Positions 39,797 to 49,193 of a stretch of 64,000 bases of DNA are shown piece after piece. The position numbers and the translations under genes were made by a program. The notes below the pieces were generated by a model. That model was not told the DNA's origin. It did no database searches and saw nothing but the letters and a program-made list of their open reading frames with translations. Source of the stretch: DATMER01 sp034667225 (lineage in GTDB: Bacteria > Acidobacteriota > Thermoanaerobaculia > Multivoradales > UBA5704); the NCBI GenBank assembly GCA_034667225.1, contig JAXDKG010000008.1:62001-126000 (forward strand), in the 5' to 3' direction. Within the stretch, counting starts at the first letter, position 1. Every line of letters begins with the position of its first letter.

Positions 39797-42138
39797 TCCT
39801 GCCCGGCTCCGTAGCGCTTCTCCACCAGCCGTCCCCCTTCGGTGACCTCCACGATGCGGTTGACGGGAACGTTCCGGAAGCGCTGCACGATCCCCGAAGC
39901 GGGCCAGCGCACCACCATCTCGTCAATCTTTGCCGTCCGGTCGCCGAGGCCGAAATGGAGGCGCAGCGCGCTCTGCTGCGCGTAGCCGTCGCCCGCCACG
40001 ACCTCCCGCGCCTGGATTGTACCGCCCGTGTGGATCGTCACGCGGGCGCCCACGGCGTCGCGGTTGGATTTCGTACCCACGAGCTCGACTCCGAGCCAGC
40101 CGCGGCGTCCGGCCAGCTCGTTGCGGAGGAGGGCGTGGCGGTCGGCCGAGGCGGCGACCGCGATGTCCAGCACGCCGCGGTTCCAGAAGTCCGCGACCGC
40201 GATGCCGCGGCTGTTGGTCAGCAGGTCGGTGCCGGCCGGGCGCCCGATCTCGCGGAAGTCCTTTCCTCCTTCGTTGCGCAGGTGGCGGTTGCGCTCCCAA
40301 CCATGCCAGGAGCGGCGGCCGAAGTGCTTCGGGTCGAAGAGGCGCCCACTCTTGTAAGCCTGCTGGTCTCCGACGACGTCGTTCAGGAAGTCCAGCTCGA
40401 GCTCGCTGTCACGGTCGTTGTAGACCCAGCCGTCGGTGGTGTAGATGTCCTGCCAGCCGTCGTTGTCGAAGTCGGCGAAGGCCGAGCCCCAGAACCATCC
40501 GATCGGGTTCGTGTGAGTCTCCCACGTCACGTCGTCGAACTTGCCGTCTCCCCTGTTGCGCAGCAGGGTGTTGCCCGAGGCCATTTGCTGGAAGACGTCG
40601 ACGAACTCGAAGCCGGACTGGCGGAAGATCTCAAAGTAGAGCGGCATGTCGCTGCGCCAGACCCCCTGGCGCCAGGAGTTGGCCATGTAGCGCCAGACGG
40701 TCGGCGGCTCGGCGAACCAGCCGTGCTCCGAGCGGATGTTGGCCACGTAGATGTCGAGCCGGCCGTCGTTGTCGTAGTCGCCGAACGAGGCGCTCATGCC
40801 CGCGCCGTAGGCGAGCGTGCCGGTGTCGACCGTGACGTCCTCGAACCTGCCCCCGCCCTCGTTCCGGTACAGCGTGTTGCGCCCGAAGTCGTTGACCACG
40901 TAGAGATCGGCATCGCCGTCGTCGTCATAGTCCCCGAAAACGGAGCCCAGGCAGAGTCCCGTCTCCCCCACCCCGGCCTCCTCGGTGACGTTGGTGAAGC
41001 GGCCGTCGCCCTCGTTGCGGTAGAGCTGGTTGGGCTCGCCGTTGCGGGCGTAGAAGGTGGTCGGGATGTTCTTGCGCGGATCGAGATAGCGGCCCACGTA
41101 GAGATCGAGATCGCCGTCGTTGTCGTAATCCCCCCAGGAACCGACAGTCGTACAGCAGTCGGCCCCAATCCCGGCGCGCGCCGTCGCATCCGTGAAGGTC
41201 CCATTTCCTTCGTTGTGGAAGAGCTGGTTGGGCTTGAACGTGCGGCTGACGAACAAGTCCTTCCAGCCGTCGTTGTCGTAGTCCGCGAACACGCCCACGG
41301 ACACGCCGTCGAGGCCGGACAGGCCGGAGGCGGCGGTGACGTCCTCGAACGTGCCGTCCCGCCGGTTCAGGAAGAGCCGGGACTCGACGCCGTCCGGGAT
41401 GAAGAGGTCGTGGAAGCCATCGTTGTCCACGTCCACGGCGCTGATGCCGCCGGGCCCGTGCCGGATCATGCCGAAGCGCAGTGGCTCGGTGAGGAACGGC
41501 GGGTAGTACTGGTTCACGAACGCGATGCCGGCCTTCGCCCCCACCTCGGTGAACTGCGGCCGGTCGCTCGCCAGGCGCTCGCCTTCGGCCGGCGAGGCCT
41601 CGGCGATACGGAGCCCCTCTTGCGAAGGCACGAACCGCGCGCGGAAATAGCCGCGGTCGATCTCGGGCCGGGGCCGGCCGCGCGGCGTGCCGATGACCTC
41701 GAAACGGACCTGGACGGTGACCTCGCCCGTCTCCTGCCACTCCTCCACCCGGTGGACGTGGAGGCCGAGCTCCTCGATGGACGCGAAGCCGTCCAGGTAC
41801 GAGCGCCACTCCCCGAGGGCGGCGGCGCGGTCCGCGGCAGACCCGTCCGGGGCGAAGCGGAGGGACTCGATGCCGTCCTTCTCCTGAACCCGGCGCAGTT
41901 GGGTGAGCCCGAGGGCAGAGCCGCGGAAATCAGGGCTGTAGAGGCGCCCGGCCGTGTCCAGGTCGCCGCCTTTCAGGGCGCGGGCGAGGCTGCCCAGGGT
42001 CTCGACGGCGGCGCGGCCGGTCTCGAAGAACTGCTTTCCCCGTTTCTCGAAATGCTCGAAGGCGGTGAAGGTGCCGCCGACCAGGAGTATCGGCGCCAGG
42101 AGGCTGAAGAACAGAGGCTTCGGCTTGTGCAGCTTCAC
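39793..42138 (-). CDS. Membrane-anchored FG-GAP/ASPIC-UnbV protein
   Basis: The 781-aa protein starts with a signal anchor (FFSLLAPILLVGGTFTAF) and about 150 residues of helical and NTF2-like sequence (RALKGGDLDTAGRLYSPDF). A seven- or eight-bladed FG-GAP region follows (DVDNDGFHDLFIPDGVES, GDYDNDGDLDLYVGR) and a UnbV domain near residue 690 (LVGTKSNRDAVGARVTI). It is the first gene of the coupled minus-strand series that ends with HMG-CoA reductase and the CrtI-like enzyme. The GTG start is only 23 bases from the divergent nitrilase ATG. Confidence 0.9.
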   Translation of the reverse strand: MKLHKPKPLFFSLLAPILLVGGTFTAFEHFEKRGKQFFETGRAAVETLGSLARALKGGDLDTAGRLYSPDFRGSALGLTQLRRVQEKDGIESLRFAPDGSAADRAAALGEWRSYLDGFASIEELGLHVHRVEEWQETGEVTVQVRFEVIGTPRGRPRPEIDRGYFRARFVPSQEGLRIAEASPAEGERLASDRPQFTEVGAKAGIAFVNQYYPPFLTEPLRFGMIRHGPGGISAVDVDNDGFHDLFIPDGVESRLFLNRRDGTFEDVTAASGLSGLDGVSVGVFADYDNDGWKDLFVSRTFKPNQLFHNEGNGTFTDATARAGIGADCCTTVGSWGDYDNDGDLDLYVGRYLDPRKNIPTTFYARNGEPNQLYRNEGDGRFTNVTEEAGVGETGLCLGSVFGDYDDDGDADLYVVNDFGRNTLYRNEGGGRFEDVTVDTGTLAYGAGMSASFGDYDNDGRLDIYVANIRSEHGWFAEPPTVWRYMANSWRQGVWRSDMPLYFEIFRQSGFEFVDVFQQMASGNTLLRNRGDGKFDDVTWETHTNPIGWFWGSAFADFDNDGWQDIYTTDGWVYNDRDSELELDFLNDVVGDQQAYKSGRLFDPKHFGRRSWHGWERNRHLRNEGGKDFREIGRPAGTDLLTNSRGIAVADFWNRGVLDIAVAASADRHALLRNELAGRRGWLGVELVGTKSNRDAVGARVTIHTGGTIQAREVVAGDGYAQQSALRLHFGLGDRTAKIDEMVVRWPASGIVQRFRNVPVNRIVEVTEGGRLVEKRYGAGQE

Positions 42139-42161
42139 GGCATGTCCTAATAATTCCGCGC

Positions 42162-43172
42162 ATGACCGAACAGATTCTTCGCTATGCCGCGGCCGCCTGC
42201 CAGGTGGACTTCCCGAATCCGGCGGACCGCGCCGGCATCAAGCCCCACACCGATCGGATGATCACGATGATCTCCCAGGCGGTGGAGGGCTACGCGCCCT
42301 TCCTGCCCGTGAAGCTGGTGGTCTTCCCGGAGTTCGCGCATGCAGCCCCAGTCTACCCCACGGCCCGCGAGCTGCTGGACAAGCTGGCCATCCCGATCCC
42401 CAACGAGCACACCGAGCGCTACGCCGCGAAGGCGAAGGAGTACGGCGTCTGGATCCAGACCGGCACCTTCCTGGAACGGGACGACCGCTACCCCGGCGTG
42501 GTCTTCAATGCCACCTGCCTGATCGGCCCCGAGGGGATTCTCACCAAATACCGCAAGGTGAACCCGTGGATTCCGTGGGAGGTCCACGCCAGCCCGCACG
42601 ATCTGCCGGATTACCAGGACGAGATCTTCCCGGTGGCGAAGACGCCCATCGGCAACCTCGGCGTGGCGATCTGCTACGACTGGCTCTTCCCCGAGGTGCT
42701 GCGCCAGCTCACGGCCAACGGCGCCGAGGTGCTGATCCGCGTCTCGGCCTACATGGACCCCTGGGGGGCCACGCCACCCATGGACTGGTGGACGGTGGTG
42801 AACCGCTGCCGCGCCCTGGAGAACGTCTCCTACGTGGTGGCCTCGAACCAGGCCGCGAGCCTCTCCCACTACCCGCCGTTCTCCTGGCCCGGGGGAAGCA
42901 TGGTGGTGGACTTCGAAGGCCGCATCCTCGCCCAGGCCGATCCCGGCCCCGGCGAGAAGATCGTGGTGGCGCCGATCGACCTCGGAGCCCTGCGCCACGA
43001 GCGCGCGGTGCGGAGAGGCCACCAGAACCTCGGCCACCTGCGCGCCGAGTGCTTCCCCATGTACCGCGAGAGCTTCTACCCCGCCGGGAGGGGGGAGGAC
43101 CGCGCGAAGCTCAGCGTCGAGGGCAACGACGAGGCGATCGCGGACGTGAAGGAGAGGATGGGGTACCGGTAG
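42162..43172 (+). CDS. Nitrilase-superfamily amidohydrolase
   Basis: The 336-aa enzyme hydrolyses a carbon-nitrogen bond. The catalytic triad is Glu in LVVFPEF near residue 58, Lys in YRKVNPW near 132 and Cys in VAICYDWLFPE near 170. It most resembles aliphatic amidase or formamidase-like members, but the substrate is unknown. It stands alone on the plus strand, starts 23 bases from a divergent FG-GAP gene and overlaps the end of the convergent FG-GAP gene by 62 bases. Confidence 0.9.
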   Translation: MTEQILRYAAAACQVDFPNPADRAGIKPHTDRMITMISQAVEGYAPFLPVKLVVFPEFAHAAPVYPTARELLDKLAIPIPNEHTERYAAKAKEYGVWIQTGTFLERDDRYPGVVFNATCLIGPEGILTKYRKVNPWIPWEVHASPHDLPDYQDEIFPVAKTPIGNLGVAICYDWLFPEVLRQLTANGAEVLIRVSAYMDPWGATPPMDWWTVVNRCRALENVSYVVASNQAASLSHYPPFSWPGGSMVVDFEGRILAQADPGPGEKIVVAPIDLGALRHERAVRRGHQNLGHLRAECFPMYRESFYPAGRGEDRAKLSVEGNDEAIADVKERMGYR

Positions 43173-45408
43173 TCAGGCAGTCAGCCAGGCAGTCAGCCTC
43201 GTCGAGCACGTTGAGCGTTCCGATCGCCGCCCGATAGGTGCCAACGCAGCCCGAGCCGAGCCAGGTCACGCGCACGCCTTCGACCTCCTCCGCCCGCCCC
43301 AGCCCGACGTGCGCGAGATAGGGCGCGCTGCCGAAGCCGGTCTTGCCATCCATGTGGTAGGTGCGGACGAACCGCCGGCCGTCCTCCGCCCTGGCGCGGA
43401 CCTCGATCATCGATCCCAGGCCGAAGCGGTTGCTGCGCCGGCCGCGGAGCCGGACCTTGATCCAGCGGTTGGCGGTGGCGCTCTCGTTGACGAACATCTG
43501 GCTCAGCCATGGATCGGAGGGCCACATGCCGCCCAGGCTGGAGAAGACGTCCTGGTCGCCGTCGTTGTCGAAGTCGAAGAAGACGATGCCGTGCCCCTTC
43601 TGCACGTTGCCGAAGCCGTTGAGCATGGAGATGTTGCGCAGCCGGCCGGTGCAGCGGCCTTCGACCTGCTCGCCCAGGTACATGAGGTTGGGCAGGATGA
43701 ACCAGGGCTCGGGGTTGCCGGTCCCCAGGTAGACGTCGAGGCAGCCGTCGTTGTCGAGGTCGCCGTAGCTGGCGCCCATGGTGCTCATCGGCATGTCGCC
43801 GCCGCCGAATAGCTCGTTGTGCTCCTCGAAGCGGCCGCCGCGCTGCAGCAGGAACGTGCTGTGCCCGGTCTCGTAGCGGTCCCGGTTCTGGCCGAAGACG
43901 GCCTGCTCGACCGCGGTGCGCGCGTCGCCGAAGCCGGCGTGGAAGAGGTCGAGCTTGCCGTCCTGGTCGTAATCGACGAACGAGCCGGTGAACCCCGGCT
44001 CGCTGCGGTCGAACAGGTGGACCGGCGCGAAGCGCCTTCCGCGCTCGTTGCGAAGCAGCGCGGTGGCGCCGCGAAGAGGGCTAGAGAGGTAGAGGTCGGC
44101 CCAGCCGTCGCCGTCGTAGTCGCCGAAGGCCGAACCGATGAAGTAGCGGTCGGCCAGGAAATCCGCGAGACCGAAGTCCGCGGTGGCATCGCGGAAACGG
44201 CCGCCCTGATTGACGAAGAGCTTCGAGTCCATCCGGGGGACGGCCATGATCCCCTCGACCAGCGGCAGCTTGAGCCCCCACTGGGAGAGGAAAAGATCGA
44301 GGTCGCCGTCGTTGTCCACGTCCCCCCAGGCCGCCACCCAGGTGGCCGCGATGGCGCCCTCGGGCTTCGCGTCAAGGAGGCCCGAGGCGGCCGTGACGTC
44401 CTCGAAGGTGCCGCCCCGGTTGCGGAAGAGCTGGTAGTGGGTGAACGGCCGGGAGACGAAGAGGTCCATCCAGCCGTCGCCGTCGTAGTCGGCCGCGGCC
44501 ATGGTGAATGGCTGGACCGCGCTGGCGAGCCCCACCCGGTCAGTCAGGTCGGTGAAGCGGGCGCCGGCCTCGTTGCGGTAGTAGCGGACCCGGTTGCCCT
44601 CCCCCACCGTGAAGAGGTCGAGGTCGCCGTCGTTGTCGAAGTCCTCGACCGCGACGCCGCGGCCGTTGCCGAAGTTCTCCACGCCGAGGTCGCGCGCCCG
44701 GTCCTCGAAGCGCAGCCAGGCGAATTCGCGGCGAGTGCGCTCCGCCCGCTCGCCGTAGAAGGCGTCGACGAACGGCGTCGCGATGCGGTACTGCTCCGGC
44801 ACCTCGCCCGGAAGGCCGCCGACCGTCATGGCCGAGAAGCTGAGCAACCAGCGGTACAGACGCGCGTCCGACGCGCCCGGGCTGTGGTTGTCGAGGATGC
44901 GCGCGAAGGACTCCGCGGCGCGGCGCGAGAACTGCTTGCGGTCGTGGGTCCTGCGCAGCGGCAGCGAGCAGAAGAGCGCGTGGTCGTGTGCCAGGAGCGG
45001 CTCCAGGCAGTTCACGGTCTCGCCCTCGCGCATGGACGACATGGCCAGCCAGAAGCGCCCCTCCTCGGACTCGCCGGCGGCGCGCAGGTGGCGGTCGATC
45101 AGGGAGGTGGCGCGGGCGAACTGGCCGCGGTGGAAGGCGAGGAGCCCGGCGTCGAAGTCGTTCAGCCCGCGGTCCGGGGTGAGGCGGAAGTTGTAGATGC
45201 CGGTGCTCGGGTCGAGCCGCAGCTTCTCCATGAAGCCGAGCCAGTAGTGGATGCAGCCCCAGAGGTTGCGGTTCTCCTGGACGGTGCCGTGGCGCACCTC
45301 GTTCCACATGCCGCTCGCCATGCCCGGGTAGGCCCGGCGCAGGGCCGAGGCCAGGCAGAGGACCAGGAGCAGGGCGAGTGCGGCGGACCGCCTGCCGCGG
45401 AGTTTCAT
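43111..45408 (-). CDS. FG-GAP/ASPIC-UnbV protein with helical N-terminal domain
   Basis: This 765-aa protein starts with a signal peptide or anchor (SAALALLLVLCLASALR). About 220 residues of TPR-like helices follow (GLLAFHRGQFARATSLIDRH), then FG-GAP blades (VEDFDNDGDLDLFTVGEG, ADYDGDGWMDLFVSR). A UnbV domain near residue 660 contains LRGRRSNRFGLGSMIEV. The ATG overlaps the acyltransferase stop as ATGA. The natural end seems to be near VRVTWLGSG; the last 40 residues read through short CAGGCAGTCAG repeats and 62 bases of the convergent nitrilase gene. Confidence 0.88.
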   Translation of the reverse strand: MKLRGRRSAALALLLVLCLASALRRAYPGMASGMWNEVRHGTVQENRNLWGCIHYWLGFMEKLRLDPSTGIYNFRLTPDRGLNDFDAGLLAFHRGQFARATSLIDRHLRAAGESEEGRFWLAMSSMREGETVNCLEPLLAHDHALFCSLPLRRTHDRKQFSRRAAESFARILDNHSPGASDARLYRWLLSFSAMTVGGLPGEVPEQYRIATPFVDAFYGERAERTRREFAWLRFEDRARDLGVENFGNGRGVAVEDFDNDGDLDLFTVGEGNRVRYYRNEAGARFTDLTDRVGLASAVQPFTMAAADYDGDGWMDLFVSRPFTHYQLFRNRGGTFEDVTAASGLLDAKPEGAIAATWVAAWGDVDNDGDLDLFLSQWGLKLPLVEGIMAVPRMDSKLFVNQGGRFRDATADFGLADFLADRYFIGSAFGDYDGDGWADLYLSSPLRGATALLRNERGRRFAPVHLFDRSEPGFTGSFVDYDQDGKLDLFHAGFGDARTAVEQAVFGQNRDRYETGHSTFLLQRGGRFEEHNELFGGGDMPMSTMGASYGDLDNDGCLDVYLGTGNPEPWFILPNLMYLGEQVEGRCTGRLRNISMLNGFGNVQKGHGIVFFDFDNDGDQDVFSSLGGMWPSDPWLSQMFVNESATANRWIKVRLRGRRSNRFGLGSMIEVRARAEDGRRFVRTYHMDGKTGFGSAPYLAHVGLGRAEEVEGVRVTWLGSGCVGTYRAAIGTLNVLDEADCLADCLTTGTPSSPSRPRSPRRCPRR
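43175..43197. repeat. Two CAGGCAGTCAG direct repeats
   Basis: CAGGCAGTCAG occurs at 43175-43185 and 43187-43197, just after the nitrilase stop. It is read as ADCLADCL in the C-terminal tail of the convergent FG-GAP protein. Confidence 0.6.
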
Positions 45409-46958
45409 GGATCGAGCGAGCCGAAGAAGATCGACTTCCGCTTCCGGAGCATGTCCTGCAGGGCCTCCTCCATCCGGCGGCGCACTTCCAGACTGATCTC
45501 GCGCACGACGGCGGGATCGTCCGCCGCCGCGGGAGGATGGCTCAGATGGATCGGCATCGGCTCCAGAAAGCGGGTGTGCCACTTCGACGGCAGCGGCACC
45601 AGGAAAGGGGGCGCGATCGGCAGAAAGGGCCAGTCGGTGTGCTTCCTGAACCACTTCCATTCGATCTTGCCCAGCATCGGGAAGGCCTCGGCGCTCCCCA
45701 GGGTCACGAAAGGGATGATCGGAGCCCGGTTGCGCAGCGCCGTCTTCACGAACTCGTCGCGCCCGAACTTCTTCAGCTTGTAGGCGTCGCGGTACATCGA
45801 GAACGCCCCGCGGATGCCTTCGGGGTAGAACCCCAACAGCTCGTCGTTGCCGAGCACCCAGTCCGCGTTCTCCTGGCAGGCGATGATGCCGCCCAACCTG
45901 GTCATGTAGTTGGCCAGGAACGGGAACTTGATCAGGGCAGGATGCATCAGGAACCGCGGATGGCGCCCCACCTGCGTCGCGATCGTATGCAGGATCATGA
46001 CGCCGTCCCACGGCTGGAAGCCGCGGTGTATGCCCACCAGCACCGTCCTCCCCTGCCGCGGCACGTGCTCGAGCCCGCGGGTCTCGATGCGCCACCAGTG
46101 GCGGTGAAGGAAGCGGAAGAGCGTGCGGCCGAACGCGGCGATGTAATCCTTGTCCATCCCGTAGGGATCGAACCCGGAGTCTCCGGCACTCGGCTCGAAA
46201 CCCAGCTCGTCCTTGATCTTCCGGTTCGAAACGGTGCTGGAGTAGCGGATGACGTCGAGCTGGCCGACCGGATCGGCCCAGCCGAGCCGGGCTGTAACTG
46301 CCCTGGCCAGCCGCTGCATGGTGCGGGGCAGCGGAATGCGGCGCGCCCCGGCATGACGGAGGGCGGCGCGCAGCGGGACGGCCCCGTCCGGCGCCACGTG
46401 ATAGATGCCTGGCCTCCCCCGCTCCACCGCCAGGGCCACGGCCTCGGCCAGGTCGCCGGGGGTCAGGAGCTGCACCGTGGGGTCATGACCCGCCAGGGTG
46501 AAGGCAAATTTCCCATGGAGCAGCCGGCTCAGGTAGTCGGGGCTGTCGGGGGCCAGGACGGCCACCGGCCGGAGGATCGTCAGCAGAGTCTCCGACCCCG
46601 GCGGCAGCAGGCGCTCCGCGAGCGCCTCCAGCTCGATCCATGCCCGGGCAAGAGGGGTTCCGCCAGAGATCCGGAACGCCTCCCCCACGTGCCCGGGATG
46701 GCTGTAGCGCGGCGAATGGACGGCGGCGCTCGAAATCAGCACGAGCTTCGCCGGCCGGGCGGCGGCGCAGGCCCGGAGCCGCTCCGCGGCCTCCTCCAGG
46801 TCGGGCAGGGCGAGCTTCCTGCCGCGGAGCCGCGGACGATAGACGGCAGCGTCCAGCTTCCCGCGCGGCTCTCTCACCACCTCGCTGCCGGCGGCCAGCC
46901 GGGCCGCAATCACGGCGGTCACGCCGTCATCCGGGCCCAGGAGGAGCACCGTGCGCAT
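45405..46958 (-). CDS. NAD-epimerase-like and PlsC-like acyltransferase fusion
   Basis: The 517-aa protein has two parts. Residues 1-230 resemble an extended short-chain epimerase/reductase (VLLLGPDDGVTAVIAARLA, LVLISSAAVHS, LLTILRPVAVL), with a degenerate glycine motif. Residues about 255-500 are a glycerolipid acyltransferase: VLVGIHRGFQPWDGVM carries the His...Asp pair and LLGFYPEGIRG is the glycerolipid-binding motif. The fusion suggests that a lipid precursor is both modified and acylated. It lies between a small membrane protein and an FG-GAP protein in one operon. Confidence 0.82.
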   Translation of the reverse strand: MRTVLLLGPDDGVTAVIAARLAAGSEVVREPRGKLDAAVYRPRLRGRKLALPDLEEAAERLRACAAARPAKLVLISSAAVHSPRYSHPGHVGEAFRISGGTPLARAWIELEALAERLLPPGSETLLTILRPVAVLAPDSPDYLSRLLHGKFAFTLAGHDPTVQLLTPGDLAEAVALAVERGRPGIYHVAPDGAVPLRAALRHAGARRIPLPRTMQRLARAVTARLGWADPVGQLDVIRYSSTVSNRKIKDELGFEPSAGDSGFDPYGMDKDYIAAFGRTLFRFLHRHWWRIETRGLEHVPRQGRTVLVGIHRGFQPWDGVMILHTIATQVGRHPRFLMHPALIKFPFLANYMTRLGGIIACQENADWVLGNDELLGFYPEGIRGAFSMYRDAYKLKKFGRDEFVKTALRNRAPIIPFVTLGSAEAFPMLGKIEWKWFRKHTDWPFLPIAPPFLVPLPSKWHTRFLEPMPIHLSHPPAAADDPAVVREISLEVRRRMEEALQDMLRKRKSIFFGSLDP

Positions 46959-46970
46959 GGCTCGCCTCCG

Positions 46971-47351
46971 TCAGCGGTGGGCTTTGACGCCGCGGGCCAT
47001 CAGGCCGATGCCCCCGAACAGGAGCACGAGCATGATGATCGTGTTGAACAGGCTGGTCTGCTCGAAGTAGATCCGCAGGTTCATCAGGATGCCGGCGAGG
47101 ATGATCACCGATCCCGCGATGAGGAGGAGCCAGCCGAGGACCGACCGGCCGTTGAAGAAGACGATGCCGATGCCGAAGATGAGCGGCACCAGCGAGAGCC
47201 CGAACGTGTCGTAGCCCCGGAGGGTCCAGAAACCGCTGTGCACCGTCACATGGCTGGTGAGGAGGTAGCCGCCGGCCACCGCCATCACCAGCCCGATCAG
47301 GAACTCTCCCATGCCGCCCGGGGTACCCCCGGCGCCTCGCTGCTCGGACAT
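46971..47351 (-). CDS. Small four-helix membrane protein, unknown
   Basis: The protein has 126 aa and about four hydrophobic segments (FLIGLVMAVAGGYLLTS, LSLVPLIFGIGIVFF, VLGWLLLIAGSVIILAGIL, IIMLVLLFGGIGLMARG). The N-terminus is short and Gly-rich. No family is recognised with certainty. It lies between the halogenase-like gene and the epimerase-acyltransferase fusion, with 12- and 20-base gaps, so it is part of that operon. Confidence 0.75.
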   Translation of the reverse strand: MSEQRGAGGTPGGMGEFLIGLVMAVAGGYLLTSHVTVHSGFWTLRGYDTFGLSLVPLIFGIGIVFFNGRSVLGWLLLIAGSVIILAGILMNLRIYFEQTSLFNTIIMLVLLFGGIGLMARGVKAHR

Positions 47352-47371
47352 GCGCTGCCTCCGCCGATGCT

Positions 47372-49132
47372 TCAGACCGCGGCCCGCCGCACCTCCGCTT
47401 CCAGCCGCCGGAGCTGGAACCGCTTCATGCAGGGGACCTCGAAGCGCCAAGTATAAGCCTCGGAGGTCTCGCGGCAGGCAGCTTCGAGGCGCGCGGCCAT
47501 GGCGGCGGGGTCGAACTGCAGGTTGTCGAGGTCGATGCCACGGATGTAGGCGGCGTTGGTCGCGGCCCGCGGATCGTCGAGCACGGCGGCCGTGACGTGG
47601 GCGATGGTCCAGCGCGCCAGGTCGCGCAGATTCTCGAGCTGGTCGTCGAGCACCTGGCGGGCCTCGTCCAGGCCGACTCCGACCTTGTAGAAGGTCAGCT
47701 CGGCGGCCACGAGCGCTCCCACCTCCATGAAGTCGAAGAAGACCGGCTCCGGAGCTTCCAGGACCGCGTTCTCCTTCTTCCACCGGTAGTAGTCGGCCAG
47801 GACGCGATGGATGCCCTGGTTGATCGGCCCCAACTGGCTGAAGCGCCTCAGGAACCCGGGCAGGAACGACTGGTTGACGTGCAGGTCGTTGATGAACGGG
47901 AAGACGTAGAAGGCGAAGTAGACGGTGAGCTCCCAGACGTAGCGCAGGGAGAAGCACTCCTGGTCGCCGAGCGTGTTGTAGCTCACGGCGAAGCTGGGGA
48001 CGTAGGCCTCGTAGATCGCGCGGGCCAGCGGCTCGTAGTACCGGATCTTGGACTCCAGCTCGCCCTGGTCGGAGGTCAGGATGGCGTCCGAGATCAGGGT
48101 GTTGTAGGTCGAGATCAGGTCGCCGCCCGGGCTGTAGAGCGGATCGGTGAAGCGGCAGGCCTCGCCGCAGAGCGCCCAGTGCGCGGGCGAGATCATCTGG
48201 CCGTTGTCCAGCGCGAAGCTGGTGAGGCCCGAGTGGTAGAGGATCTTCCGGTTCGGCAGGTCGCGGGCGAAGAGCGGGTATTCGCGGCAGATCCACTCCA
48301 CGAGCTTCTCGGGCGTGGAGACGTCCTTGAACGCGATGTTGGCGGAGTCGTACACCAGCCCCAGGCTCGTCTTGCCGTGCAGGGGGATCTCCCAGAACCA
48401 GTAGCCCTCGCCACAGTAGTGGTTGGTGGCGAGAAAGGTCGGGAAGTGCCCCAGCGCCGACCGCTCGGGGCGGAGCCGGATCTGCTTGCGGTCGAGGTTC
48501 GTGCACTTCTCGGGGTCCAGGAGCCCCTCGACCCAGAGGAACGAGGAGCCGTGCTTGATCGGGCTCGGGCGGTCGAGCTTCTGCTTGCGGACCAGGTAGC
48601 GGCCGCGGCCCGAGGAGTCCACCACCCAGGCGGCGCGGCCCGCGATCTCGCGGCCGTCCACCTGGAAGCTGAAGGAGTGCGGACCGCCATCCTCCGCCAG
48701 GTCCACGTTCAGGTCGGTGATGGGGTTGACGAGCTCGAAGCTCGGGCACTCGCGGTTCTTCTCCAGGACCGCGGCCTCGAACTTGTTGCGGTCGAGCTGG
48801 TAGGTGGCGATGTTCGAGATCTTGCGGACATAGGACTGGCTCAAGTCTTCCCAGACTTCGCCCCCGCGCTCGGACTTCCAATAGAAGCGGAGGTTGTACT
48901 TGAGGAAGTGCTCCCGCAGGAGGTGCTCCTCCATCTCCAGCACCCGGGAGTAGTAGTAGCCGCTCATCTGGACCGTGGCTTCCCCTACCTTCTGCTTCGG
49001 CGACGGGACCTCGGCAAGGCGGTCCAGCATCAGGATCTCGATTTCCGGCCGGCTGAGCAGGAGCTGACGGGCGAGCGTCAGGCCCGCCAGACCGGCGCCG
49101 ATGATCAGGACGTCAACATTCTTCTGTTCCAT
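47372..49132 (-). CDS. Flavin-dependent halogenase-like monooxygenase
   Basis: The 586-aa flavoprotein has the FAD motif VLIIGAGLAGLTLARQLL (GAGLAG at 12-17), the KVGEATVQMSGYY segment near residue 50 that matches the GEAT motif of halogenases, and YWFWEIPLHG near 247, which fits the WxWxIP signature of flavin-dependent halogenases. The conserved GEACRFTDPLYSPGGDL segment is the second FAD motif. I chose the ATG at 49132 because GGAGAACTGG precedes it, the same leader as the next upstream gene; the frame opens 20 codons earlier. The substrate is unknown; family members also include non-halogenating oxidases. Confidence 0.85.
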   Translation of the reverse strand: MEQKNVDVLIIGAGLAGLTLARQLLLSRPEIEILMLDRLAEVPSPKQKVGEATVQMSGYYYSRVLEMEEHLLREHFLKYNLRFYWKSERGGEVWEDLSQSYVRKISNIATYQLDRNKFEAAVLEKNRECPSFELVNPITDLNVDLAEDGGPHSFSFQVDGREIAGRAAWVVDSSGRGRYLVRKQKLDRPSPIKHGSSFLWVEGLLDPEKCTNLDRKQIRLRPERSALGHFPTFLATNHYCGEGYWFWEIPLHGKTSLGLVYDSANIAFKDVSTPEKLVEWICREYPLFARDLPNRKILYHSGLTSFALDNGQMISPAHWALCGEACRFTDPLYSPGGDLISTYNTLISDAILTSDQGELESKIRYYEPLARAIYEAYVPSFAVSYNTLGDQECFSLRYVWELTVYFAFYVFPFINDLHVNQSFLPGFLRRFSQLGPINQGIHRVLADYYRWKKENAVLEAPEPVFFDFMEVGALVAAELTFYKVGVGLDEARQVLDDQLENLRDLARWTIAHVTAAVLDDPRAATNAAYIRGIDLDNLQFDPAAMAARLEAACRETSEAYTWRFEVPCMKRFQLRRLEAEVRRAAV

Positions 49133-49193
49133 CCAGTTCTCTCCCCCTTCTGTTCCGTCTCTCAGGCGCGGCAGCTCCGCCTTTCGTTTCATT

